Positions 1 to 7,433 are shown, numbered from the stretch's first letter. The stretch: 8,330 nt of DNA from an archaeon (GCA_024409165.1 JAKSUE010000051.1:1-8330); one strand, 5' to 3'. The notes: generated from the letters alone by a model not told the origin. Translations and numbers: made by a program.

Positions 1-47
1 GAAAGGTTTTTGATTTGGATCTTTTAAGTTTTTTAGAAAAATCTTGA
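1..47 (+). CDS. Possible C-terminal tail of an upstream gene (partial)
   Basis: Read from base 3, the first bases give KVFDLDLLSFLEKS followed by a TGA at 45-47. The hydrophobic/acidic pattern looks like a helical protein end. The other two forward frames stop sooner, at 12-14 and 25-27. Only 14 codons are visible, so no family can be named and chance cannot be excluded. If real, the gene is co-directional with mvhD and ends about 210 bases before it. Confidence 0.25.
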   Translation, partial: KVFDLDLLSFLEKS

Positions 48-60
48 ATTTATATTCAAG
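43..60 (+). repeat. Short hairpin over the putative upstream stop
   Basis: CTTGAAT (43-49) and ATTCAAG (54-60) form a perfect 7-bp stem with a TTAT loop, and the left arm contains the putative TGA stop. It is followed by GGGGAATTT rather than a U-tract, so it is not a convincing intrinsic terminator. A stem of this size is expected now and then by chance in DNA this AT-rich. Confidence 0.3.
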
Positions 61-171
61 GGGAATTTATTATTTGATTCAATTTTTAATTGATGATTCT
101 AATAAATAAGTTGATTTATTAATCTTTAAGGTTTTTATTTACAAAAAACATAGTGAATGAAAACTTTAGTA

Positions 172-185
172 AAATTCATGAATTT
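172..185. repeat. 14-bp perfect palindrome in the mvh leader
   Basis: AAATTCATGAATTT reads the same on both strands with no spacer. It lies about 75 bases before the mvhD start and just upstream of the TATA candidate at 203-210, where an archaeal activator or repressor dimer could bind. No regulator is identifiable from the sequence. Chance occurrence in such AT-rich DNA is plausible. Confidence 0.3.
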
Positions 186-197
186 AAGATTAATATT

Positions 198-210
198 GAA
201 ACTATAATTA
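198..210 (+). promoter_or_regulatory. Candidate BRE/TATA promoter of the mvh operon
   Basis: GAAAC (198-202) followed by TATAATTA (203-210) resembles an archaeal purine-rich BRE plus box A. A start site about 25 bases downstream, near 232, would give a leader of roughly 29 nt carrying the GAGGAGGA ribosome binding site at 245-252. Other AT-rich stretches further upstream could serve instead, so the choice rests on spacing and on the BRE-like purines. Confidence 0.45.
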
Positions 211-232
211 TTCGAATATTATTTTCGAATAA
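208..232. repeat. Inverted repeat overlapping the putative mvh TATA box and start-site region
   Basis: TTATTCGAA (208-216) and TTCGAATAA (224-232) are perfect 9-base complements around a 7-base spacer. Each arm contains the self-complementary TTCGAA, so the element is also a direct repeat with a 13-base period. It overlaps the end of the TATA candidate and runs to the predicted transcription start, a typical place for an archaeal repressor operator. The operator role is inferred; a hairpin near the mRNA 5' end is the alternative. Confidence 0.45.
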
Positions 233-260
233 AAATGTATTATAGAGGAGGATAAACTCT

Positions 261-686
<426 letters not shown>

Positions 687-706
687 TTTGATTGGAGGAA
701 TTATTT

Positions 707-1633
<927 letters not shown>

Positions 1634-1635
1634 AT

Positions 1636-3060
1636 ATGGTTAAACTTACTATGGAACCTGTAACTCGTATTGAAGGTCACGCAAAAATTACTGTACACCT
1701 CGACGAAGCAGGAAATGTAGAAGACACTAGATTACACGTTATGGAGTTCAGAGGATTTGAAAAATTCTTACAAGGACGTCCTGCTGAAGAAGCACCACGT
1801 ATAGTACCAAGAATCTGTGGTATTTGTGATGTACAACACCACTTAGCAGCTGCTAAAGCTGTAGACCAAATCTACGGATTCAAAGATGATGAAATCTTAC
1901 CTGATGCTTACAAAATGAGAGAATTAATGAACTGGGGTTCATACATGCACTCTCACGCACTTCACTTCTACTTCTTAGCTGCTCCTGATTTAATCATTCC
2001 TGACGGAACCAGAAAAACTAGAAACGTTTTCCAAGTAATTAAAGATATGCCTGAAGTAGCTTTACAAGCTATTAAAATCAGAAGAAACGGTTTAGACATT
2101 GTATCCGCTACTGGTGGTCGTCCTATTCACCCTACTTCTTCTACCCCTGGTGGTATCTCTACTGAATTAGATGCTGAAACTCAAGCTGACTTACTTGCTA
2201 AAGCTAAAGAAAACGTAGAATTAGCACAAGCAACTATTGAATTAGCTGTTCCTGTATTAGAAGAAAAAATTGACTTAGTATCTTCCTTAGGTTACTTCGG
2301 AGACACCCGTCACTGTGGTATCGTAAACGATGGTGTATGGGATGTTTATAACGGTGATGTAAGAATTAAAGACAAAGATGGTTCTATTTACTGTGAATAC
2401 AACAACTTAGAATACTTAGACTATGTTGCTGAACACGTAAAACCATACTCCTGGTTAAAATTCCCTTACATTAAAGAATTAGGTTACCCTGAAGGTATTT
2501 ACAGAGTAGCTCCTTTATCCCGTCTTAATGTCTGTGACAAAATGCCTGATGCTGCACCTCTTGCACAAGCTGCATTAGAACAATTCAGAGACAAATTCGG
2601 ATACGCACAATACCCATTATTATTCCACTGGGCTAGATTAATCGAATTATTAGCTGCTGCTGAATGTGCTGCTGATATGTTAGAACAAGACTTATCTGGT
2701 GACAAATTCCCAGGAGAACTCGAAAGAACTGCTGGTGAAGGTGCAGGTATTGTAGAAGCTGCTCGTGGTACTTTAATCCACCATTACAAAACTGATGATG
2801 AAGGTTTAATTACCAACGCAAACATTATTGTAGCAACTATCCAAAACAACCCTGCTATGGAAATGGGTATTCAACAAGTAGCTAAAGACTACATTAAACC
2901 TGGTGTAGAAGTAGATGATAAAATCTTCAACTTAATGGAAATGGTTATCAGAGCTTACGACCCATGTTTATCCTGTGCTACCCACAGTATGGATAGTCAA
3001 ATGAGATTAGCTACTGTAGAAGTATACGACAACGAAGGAAACTTAATCCAAAAAATCTAA
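1636..3060 (+). CDS. mvhA: F420-non-reducing [NiFe] hydrogenase large subunit A (MvhA)
   Basis: This is the catalytic subunit, splitting H2 at a NiFe(CN)2CO centre. The protein is 474 residues. The N-terminus has MEPVTRIEGH, with E13 matching the proton-transfer glutamate of the family. The L1 motif RICGICDVQHH gives Ni/Fe ligands C61 and C64. The C-terminal L2 motif DPCLSCATH gives C444 and C447. After H450 a 24-residue tail remains; in this family a maturation protease removes such a tail once nickel is inserted, and that protease gene is not in the window. The ligand codons are TGT, so this is a cysteine, not a selenocysteine, enzyme. GGAGGAG (1622-1628), inside the end of mvhG, lies 7 bases before the ATG. 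The 2-base gap to mvhG suggests translational coupling. Codon choice is rich in AAC, TAC and GAC, as in highly expressed genes. Confidence 0.97.
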   Translation: MVKLTMEPVTRIEGHAKITVHLDEAGNVEDTRLHVMEFRGFEKFLQGRPAEEAPRIVPRICGICDVQHHLAAAKAVDQIYGFKDDEILPDAYKMRELMNWGSYMHSHALHFYFLAAPDLIIPDGTRKTRNVFQVIKDMPEVALQAIKIRRNGLDIVSATGGRPIHPTSSTPGGISTELDAETQADLLAKAKENVELAQATIELAVPVLEEKIDLVSSLGYFGDTRHCGIVNDGVWDVYNGDVRIKDKDGSIYCEYNNLEYLDYVAEHVKPYSWLKFPYIKELGYPEGIYRVAPLSRLNVCDKMPDAAPLAQAALEQFRDKFGYAQYPLLFHWARLIELLAAAECAADMLEQDLSGDKFPGELERTAGEGAGIVEAARGTLIHHYKTDDEGLITNANIIVATIQNNPAMEMGIQQVAKDYIKPGVEVDDKIFNLMEMVIRAYDPCLSCATHSMDSQMRLATVEVYDNEGNLIQKI

Positions 3061-3075
3061 CCCTGGAGTGTTAAT

Positions 3076-4308
3076 ATGATAGTATTCGAAGAAGATAGCT
3101 GTATTAAATGTGGAGCATGTGAAGGTGTTTGTCCTTCTGCAGCTATTGAAGTAGGCGATCACATCGTTTACTGTGATACTTGTAACGAAGACCCTGCATG
3201 TGCTAAAGCATGTCCAAACGGTGCTTTACAAGTTGATGACATAGCTATTGATGAAGAAGGTAACACTCAAGTAAGATTAGTCTTCAACAAATCCAAATGT
3301 GATGAATGTGGAGACTGTGTAGCTGCTTGTCCTAAAGGTATTCTTAAAGCAACTGACGACGAAAAATTACCAATTAAAGGATTCTGTGTAATGTGTCAAC
3401 AATGTGTAAACATTTGTCCTGTTGATGCTATCGGAGTTCCTGGTGTTAAAGTCCCTGCTTTCAGAGGCGTAGAACCTGAAGGAAAAATCTACTTAGACTC
3501 CTGTAAAGGTTGTGGAGTTTGTGTTGACGAATGTCCTGCTGATGCTATTTCCTTATCTGCTTACGGCGATGAAGTTGTAGTAGATGAAGATGCATGTATT
3601 AGCTGTGGTATTTGTGCTCAATCTTGTCCATGGAATGCAATCTTTGTATCTGGTGATGCAAACCCAGCTAAACGTTCTAAAGAAATCAAAGAATTTGCTT
3701 TAGATGCTGATGCATGTATTGGATGTAACTCCTGTGTTGAAGCTTGTCCTGGAGATTTCATTAAAGCTAAATCTGACTTAACTGTCGACCTTCCTGCAGT
3801 CTGTGCTGCTTGTGGTCTCTGTGCAAATGTATGTCCTGTAGACGCTATTGCTTTAGACGTCGAAAGAGGAGATGCTTGTGCTTCTGCTTCTGAAGGTATT
3901 GTTTACAATGCTGAAACCTGTCTCTTTGACGGTGGATGTGCATTAAAATGCCCAACTGAAGCTATTCGTGTAGTAACCGCAAGAGGTATGGAAGTACCTT
4001 CTAGGAAGAAAGATGCTGGTGAACAATCCTTTGCTATGTGTGTAAGATGTGGAGCATGTGCTGCTGTCTGTGACAAAGAAGCATTAAAATTAGACTCTGT
4101 TGAGAAAGAAGTTGACGGAGAACTTGTCGAAAGAAACAGAATCATCTACAACCCATCTAAATGTGATGTATGTGGTGACTGTATCGAAGCATGTCCTTAC
4201 GACATGTTACATGAAGCATATAAAGTAAACTTACCAGTTGCTGGTTTCTGTACTTTATGTGAAAAATGTATCGAAAAATGTACTCCTGGATCTCTTTGCT
4301 TAAAATAG
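3076..4308 (+). CDS. mvhB: Polyferredoxin MvhB (12 [4Fe-4S] motifs)
   Basis: This 410-residue cytoplasmic polyferredoxin is encoded with the Mvh hydrogenase and is thought to carry or store low-potential electrons; its exact partner is not settled. Twelve cluster motifs can be counted, matching six tandem 2[4Fe-4S] units known for the family. Their first ligands are at residues 9, 33, 75, 104, 143, 174, 214, 243, 282, 322, 363 and 392. Ten have exact CxxCxxCxxxC spacing. The second is CDTCNEDPACAKACP, with three extra residues. The ninth is CLFDGGCALKCP, with Asp285 where the second Cys belongs. The tenth and twelfth lack the usual trailing Pro. A spare Cys (268) precedes the ninth, and another (408) is near the end. 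The start follows TGGAGTG (3064-3070) by 5 bases. It is last in the operon, 15 bases after mvhA. Confidence 0.96.
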   Translation: MIVFEEDSCIKCGACEGVCPSAAIEVGDHIVYCDTCNEDPACAKACPNGALQVDDIAIDEEGNTQVRLVFNKSKCDECGDCVAACPKGILKATDDEKLPIKGFCVMCQQCVNICPVDAIGVPGVKVPAFRGVEPEGKIYLDSCKGCGVCVDECPADAISLSAYGDEVVVDEDACISCGICAQSCPWNAIFVSGDANPAKRSKEIKEFALDADACIGCNSCVEACPGDFIKAKSDLTVDLPAVCAACGLCANVCPVDAIALDVERGDACASASEGIVYNAETCLFDGGCALKCPTEAIRVVTARGMEVPSRKKDAGEQSFAMCVRCGACAAVCDKEALKLDSVEKEVDGELVERNRIIYNPSKCDVCGDCIEACPYDMLHEAYKVNLPVAGFCTLCEKCIEKCTPGSLCLK

Positions 4309-4325
4309 ATCTAATTAGGAAATTT

Positions 4326-4344
4326 TCTATTACTTGTTAATAGA
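4326..4344 (+). repeat. AT-rich hairpin between mvhB and its terminator
   Basis: TCTATTA (4326-4332) and TAATAGA (4338-4344) form a perfect 7-bp stem with a CTTGT loop. It begins 17 bases after the mvhB stop and ends 8 bases before the strong terminator stem. There is no U-tract behind it, so it may be a 3'-end stabilising or processing structure, or chance. Confidence 0.35.
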
Positions 4345-4352
4345 TAAACACG

Positions 4353-4387
4353 AGGCGCTTAACTTCGGTTAAGTGCCTTTTTTTTTT
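4353..4387 (+). terminator. Intrinsic-type terminator of the mvh operon with UUCG tetraloop
   Basis: AGGCGCTTAAC (4353-4363) pairs with GTTAAGTGCCT (4368-4378) over 11 bp, with one G-U pair at 4357/4374. The loop is TTCG closed by C-G, the very stable cUUCGg tetraloop. The last stem base begins a run of ten T (4378-4387). Stem, tetraloop and U-tract have the layout of a bacterial rho-independent terminator. Archaeal RNA polymerase needs mainly the U-tract, so such a hairpin is notable here. It would end mvhDGAB transcripts or protect their 3' ends. Confidence 0.85.
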
Positions 4388-4480
4388 AAACGATTTTTAA
4401 ACTACTTTTTTAAAGTTATTTTTTTAACTATTTTTTAATAATTTATTATTAATATTTAATTCAATTATTCTATTTTTTTA
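4388..4480. other. T-rich spacer between mvhB and pyrC
   Basis: This stretch has several runs of five to seven T (for example 4395-ish, 4405-4411, 4420-4425, 4431-4436) and no open frame of note. The runs could be back-up archaeal terminators for mvh read-through. A wholly A/T inverted repeat, TTAATAA (4435-4441) with TTATTAA (4446-4452), is of the kind expected by chance. Confidence 0.4.
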
Positions 4481-4498
4481 AGAAATTATTTTATAATA
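4481..4498 (+). promoter_or_regulatory. Candidate BRE/TATA promoter of pyrC
   Basis: AGAAAT (4481-4486) followed by TTTTATAATA (4489-4498) resembles an archaeal BRE plus box A. A start about 25 bases further on, near 4520, would give a leader of about 19 nt carrying the AAAGGTG ribosome binding site. The preceding terminator supports independent transcription of pyrC. Confidence 0.5.
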
Positions 4499-4538
4499 CT
4501 TCAATCAAATATTCTTTTAGAACTTAAAGGTGCTTATA

Positions 4539-5789
4539 ATGTATGATTTAGTTTTAAAAAATTCTAAGTTAATTGATGAAAATAACGAAGTTTATATTGG
4601 TATTAATGATGGTAAAATAGCTAAAATATCTAAATCTTTATTTAAAGGTGAAAAAGAAATAGATTTAAATGGTAATTTAGTTTTACCTGGTCTTATTGAC
4701 CCTCATGTTCATTTTAGAGACCCTGGACTCACATATAAAGAAGATTTTAAAACAGGTTCTATGGCAGCAGCTAACGGAGGTTTTACTTTTGTTATGGATA
4801 TGCCAAATACAGTACCTAAAACTAATACATACAAAGCATTTAAAGATAAACTCAAAATAGCTAATGACAAGTCTGTTATTAATTTTGGACTTCATGCAGG
4901 AGTTAATTCTTTTGAAGAAATGAAAAAAATTCAATCTTTAAATCCAATGTCCTTTAAGTGTTTTATGGATTTATTAAGTGATGAAGAATTAGAAACTGTC
5001 TTTAAAGATGTATCTAACCTAGATAATAATCCTATTTTATCACTTCATGCTGAAAATAAAGCTATTATTAAAGATAACTTAAAAAAGTTAAAAAATCCTA
5101 ATAATGAAAATCCTGCTATTGATTATAGTTATGTAAGATCTGCAGAATCTGAAATTGAATCTGTTAAACAAGCTATTGCTCTTAGTAAAAACTATGGAAA
5201 TAATTTACACATATGTCATTTAAGCACTAAAAAATCCTTAGAATTAGCTATTTCCAATAATATAACTTATGAATTCACTCCACATCATTTATTATTTGAT
5301 AATTCATATTTTAATGAATTCGGAACTATTATAAGAACCAACCCTCCATTAAGAGAATCAGATATTAAAGTAAATATTTCAGACATATCTGAAGACTCTA
5401 TGATTGGTACAGACCATGCGCCTCATAGTTTAGAAGAAAAAACCAAAGGAATTTGGGATTCTGCATCTGGAATTCCATCTTTAGAAACAGTATTGTCCCT
5501 TTTACTCACAGAAGTAAATAAATCTAATTTAGATTTAAAATTAATCCCTAAAATATTCTCTGAAAATGTTGCTAAAAGATTCAATCTTAAAAATAAAGGA
5601 TTTATTAAAGAAGGTTATGATGCTGATTTAACTGTCATTGATTTAAATAAATCAGGAGTATTTAACACTGATAATTTCTATACAAAAGCAGAATTCTCTC
5701 CATTTAATGGTTTAGAATATGTTGGTGCAGCAGTTATGACTATCTGTAATGGAAAAATAGTTATGGAAAATAATGAGATTTATTCTTAA
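4539..5789 (+). CDS. pyrC: Dihydroorotase (PyrC)
   Basis: Dihydroorotase is the third step of pyrimidine synthesis, cyclising N-carbamoyl-aspartate to dihydroorotate at a zinc centre in the cytoplasm. The 416-residue length and motifs fit the type I amidohydrolase form. Visible are the metal-binding DPHVHFRDPG (H56, H58, R60), MDMPNT near 87-91, a likely carboxylated Lys140 in MSFKCFMD, H170 in SLHAEN, H227 in LHICHLST, and the catalytic-Asp motif GTDHAPH (D292). EGYDADLTVIDL (358-369) is the usual end of the amidohydrolase fold. I choose ATG 4539 because AAAGGTG (4526-4532) lies 6 bases upstream; an in-frame GTG at 4530 overlaps that site and would add three residues. Other pyrimidine genes are absent nearby. 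Codons are more AT-ending than in mvh, pointing to moderate expression. Confidence 0.95.
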   Translation: MYDLVLKNSKLIDENNEVYIGINDGKIAKISKSLFKGEKEIDLNGNLVLPGLIDPHVHFRDPGLTYKEDFKTGSMAAANGGFTFVMDMPNTVPKTNTYKAFKDKLKIANDKSVINFGLHAGVNSFEEMKKIQSLNPMSFKCFMDLLSDEELETVFKDVSNLDNNPILSLHAENKAIIKDNLKKLKNPNNENPAIDYSYVRSAESEIESVKQAIALSKNYGNNLHICHLSTKKSLELAISNNITYEFTPHHLLFDNSYFNEFGTIIRTNPPLRESDIKVNISDISEDSMIGTDHAPHSLEEKTKGIWDSASGIPSLETVLSLLLTEVNKSNLDLKLIPKIFSENVAKRFNLKNKGFIKEGYDADLTVIDLNKSGVFNTDNFYTKAEFSPFNGLEYVGAAVMTICNGKIVMENNEIYS

Positions 5790-5797
5790 GTCTCTTA

Positions 5798-5912
5798 TTT
5801 TTTCTAATTTTTCAATATTTTCATCTAATCTTATTTTTCTACCTTTTCTTTTTCTACCTTTTTTTCTAACTTTTCTTTTTCATAAATTTTATTTTTCTAA
5901 CTTTTTTACTAT
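5798..5912 (+). repeat. Pyrimidine-rich terminator region with five T-rich 14-mers
   Basis: TTTTTCTAMYTTTT-like units occur at 5799-5812, 5834-5847, 5849-5862, 5861-5874 and 5892-5905. The second and third are identical (TTTTTCTACCTTTT), as are the fourth and fifth (TTTTTCTAACTTTT). The region directly follows the pyrC stop and is nearly free of G. Serial U-tracts on the transcript match what archaeal termination (RNA polymerase with the FttA/aCPSF1 nuclease) is known to use, so a staggered pyrC terminator is the likely role. Slippage-driven duplication could explain the similarity between copies. Confidence 0.6.
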
Positions 5913-5919
5913 TTTTATA

Positions 5920-5932
5920 AAAAGTAATATAA
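5920..5932 (+). promoter_or_regulatory. Candidate promoter of the nucleotidyltransferase gene (leaderless)
   Basis: AAAAG (5920-5924) plus TAATATAA (5925-5932) resembles BRE/box A. Its centre lies about 26 bases before the ATG at 5955, so transcription would start at or within a few bases of the start codon. No Shine-Dalgarno is present just upstream (AAATAGTATATC), in agreement with a leaderless mRNA. Confidence 0.5.
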
Positions 5933-5954
5933 TAAAAAATACAAATAGTATATC

Positions 5955-7154
5955 ATGCCTTCAAGTGATTTTGTAAGAAATATTATTGAAACTGATAAAA
6001 AAACTTTTTTTAAAGATTTTGAAAATGCTCAAAAAGGGTTTAATTGTCAATCTAATAATGATTCTGAATTTAATAATGTTGATGTTAATAATTATGATTT
6101 AGAGGATTCAAGACCTTTAATTGCGGATTTTACTGAGTATTCTCCACTTCATAATGGACATTATCATTGTATGAAAACAGCTAAATCTAAAATTCCTAAT
6201 GGTTTATTTGTAGCTGTTGTTCCAGGATTATTTGAAAGAAATGGTAGGGGTTTACCTTATATTATGCACCGTAAAGCACGTGCTGAAATAGCTATTGCAG
6301 TTGGTGCGGATATTGTTGTAGAAGGACCTCCTATGGGAATTATGGGATCAGGGCAATATTCTTTATGTTTATGTAAAATGTTTCAAGCATTAGGTGCAGA
6401 TTATATTCCTAGAGGTTACAGGCCATTTGAAGGTTATGATGAAATTTTAAATAGAATCTCCTTAGGTCATGGTGTAGCTCCAAAACCTTACAAGATTGTA
6501 GATATGGATACAAAAGAAACTTTACTTAAAGGTAAACTTGAAGAAGATAATTATGTGATTGTTTCATTCTCTAAATCTCTTAAAAGAATTGGTTTTGATT
6601 TTAAAGATAAATTCATCTTTGTACCCCGTATTGAAGGTGTAAGTGGTACTTTAATTAGAAAAGCTACTACTGAAAATAATTTAGAGTCTGTTAAAAATAT
6701 GCTTCCTAAAGAAACAATCAGGGTCTTAGAACGTGAAATTAATAATAATCAAGCACCATTACATGACTCTCGTAATGAAGATATTATATTAGATGCAGCT
6801 AATAATCTTTCTTTTAATGAATTATTTAATCTTAATTTCTTTAATGAAAAATTAGCTAATCAAATTATAGAAACTCGTGAGACTAAAGAATTTGAATCAT
6901 TAACTGAAATAGAACAATCTTTATTCTATGGTTTCAGTAGTCACTTTAAAAATAGAGTTTTAAGTACTTTAGAGACTCAAATTCCAAGAGATATGATTTC
7001 TAAATATATTGGTACTTATCCATATAATATAAGAGTTCTTGATTATAAAAATGAATCTGTTCTTGAAGAATTTAAAAATAAAGTGTTTTCTAATTATGTT
7101 AGTTATTCTAATACTTTGAATTGTTCTAATTATGTTAATGAAATCATATTTTAA
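5955..7154 (+). CDS. HNGH-motif nucleotidyltransferase, TmcAL/YlbM-like
   Basis: This 399-residue cytoplasmic protein has a nucleotidyltransferase core that begins near residue 54. EYSPLHNGHYH (61-71) is the ATP-binding HxGH motif. VPGLFERNGRG (89-99) stands where bacterial TmcAL has MSGNFVQRG, GADIVVEGPP (117-126) parallels GADLVIELP, and GVSGTLIRKA (228-237) resembles the second ATP-binding SATxIRK-type motif. A mostly helical C-terminal part follows. TmcAL makes ac4C at the wobble base of elongator tRNA-Met from acetate and ATP. Here the resemblance is partial, so the substrate is unknown. Residues 1-52 are an Asn/Asp-rich extension without recognisable motif. The start is fixed by an in-frame TAG at 5946-5948 and the lack of another in-frame ATG before Met73. 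It lies between pyrC and an FKBP gene with its own promoter candidate. Codons are AT-ending. Confidence 0.75.
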   Translation: MPSSDFVRNIIETDKKTFFKDFENAQKGFNCQSNNDSEFNNVDVNNYDLEDSRPLIADFTEYSPLHNGHYHCMKTAKSKIPNGLFVAVVPGLFERNGRGLPYIMHRKARAEIAIAVGADIVVEGPPMGIMGSGQYSLCLCKMFQALGADYIPRGYRPFEGYDEILNRISLGHGVAPKPYKIVDMDTKETLLKGKLEEDNYVIVSFSKSLKRIGFDFKDKFIFVPRIEGVSGTLIRKATTENNLESVKNMLPKETIRVLEREINNNQAPLHDSRNEDIILDAANNLSFNELFNLNFFNEKLANQIIETRETKEFESLTEIEQSLFYGFSSHFKNRVLSTLETQIPRDMISKYIGTYPYNIRVLDYKNESVLEEFKNKVFSNYVSYSNTLNCSNYVNEIIF

Positions 7155-7243
7155 TTTTTAATCAATTCATTTTTTATTATTTTATTATTTTATTAATTTT
7201 TTAACACTATTTTTATTTTTATTTTTATCATTTTTTTAACACT
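7155..7243 (+). terminator. T-rich 3' region with repeated TTTTTTAACACT
   Basis: Directly after the nucleotidyltransferase stop come repeated T-runs such as 7170-7175 and 7231-7237, consistent with archaeal U-tract termination and without a clear GC-rich hairpin. The 12-mer TTTTTTAACACT occurs twice, at 7197-7208 and 7232-7243, 35 bases apart. Whether the repeat is functional is unknown. Confidence 0.5.
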
Positions 7244-7332
7244 CATTTGCTAAAAAACAATATGATTATATACTATTAAGAAGATAAAATAATATATTAT
7301 AAATAGTGTATATAATAGGATTATCAAATAGT

Positions 7333-7357
7333 ATTGTCGAAATACATTATCGAAATA
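7333..7357. repeat. Tandem 12-bp direct repeat upstream of the FKBP gene promoter
   Basis: ATTGTCGAAATA (7333-7344) and ATTATCGAAATA (7346-7357) match at 11 of 12 positions with a 13-base period. A flanking inverted pair, TTATCAA (7321-7327) and TTGATAA (7361-7367), brackets them. The element ends 12 bases before the TATA candidate at 7370, where archaeal activators usually bind. CGAA pairs with the same 13-base spacing occur upstream of mvhD at 213 and 226. Confidence 0.45.
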
Positions 7358-7367
7358 ATATTGATAA

Positions 7368-7392
7368 TTTTTATATAATTAATGTTTATATG
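7368..7392 (+). promoter_or_regulatory. Candidate TATA boxes of the FKBP gene
   Basis: TTTATATA (7370-7377) is a near-ideal archaeal box A; a second one, TTTATATG, lies at 7385-7392. They would start transcription near 7400 or 7415, giving a leader of about 34 or 19 nt with the AGGAGA ribosome binding site at 7420-7425. Sequence alone does not decide between them. Confidence 0.6.
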
Positions 7393-7433
7393 TTTAACTT
7401 ATTTACAAATAAAATTTATAGGAGAAAAATATT

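Noticed and set aside
692..706. TTG start for mvhG, five residues upstream
   Set aside because: The TTG overlaps the GGAGGAA ribosome binding site, which is correctly spaced for ATG 707.
2499..2705. Antisense open frame inside mvhA
   Set aside because: Ala/Asn/Ser-rich shadow created by the codon use of mvhA on the other strand.
2962..2985. Possible selenocysteine codon in the MvhA C-terminal metal motif
   Set aside because: Both ligand codons are TGT and no in-frame TGA occurs, so this is the cysteine-type enzyme.
3903..4145. Antisense open frame inside mvhB
   Set aside because: Shadow of the cysteine-rich coding frame, with no start signal.
4530..4538. GTG start for pyrC, three residues upstream
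   Set aside because: The GTG is part of the AAAGGTG ribosome binding site that serves ATG 4539.
4683..4934. Antisense open frame inside pyrC
   Set aside because: Lies entirely opposite conserved dihydroorotase motifs and has no independent support.
5773..5976. A 67-residue Phe/Leu/Ser-rich + strand open frame that looks like a membrane peptide
   Set aside because: It overlaps the pyrC end and the next gene's start, and its hydrophobicity comes only from the T-rich spacer (TTT and CTT codons). No ribosome binding site precedes it.
7321..7367. Repeats before the FKBP gene as a small CRISPR array or phage attachment site
   Set aside because: There are only two 12-base units with a 1-base gap, no spacers, and no integrase or cas genes nearby; a regulator site is simpler.
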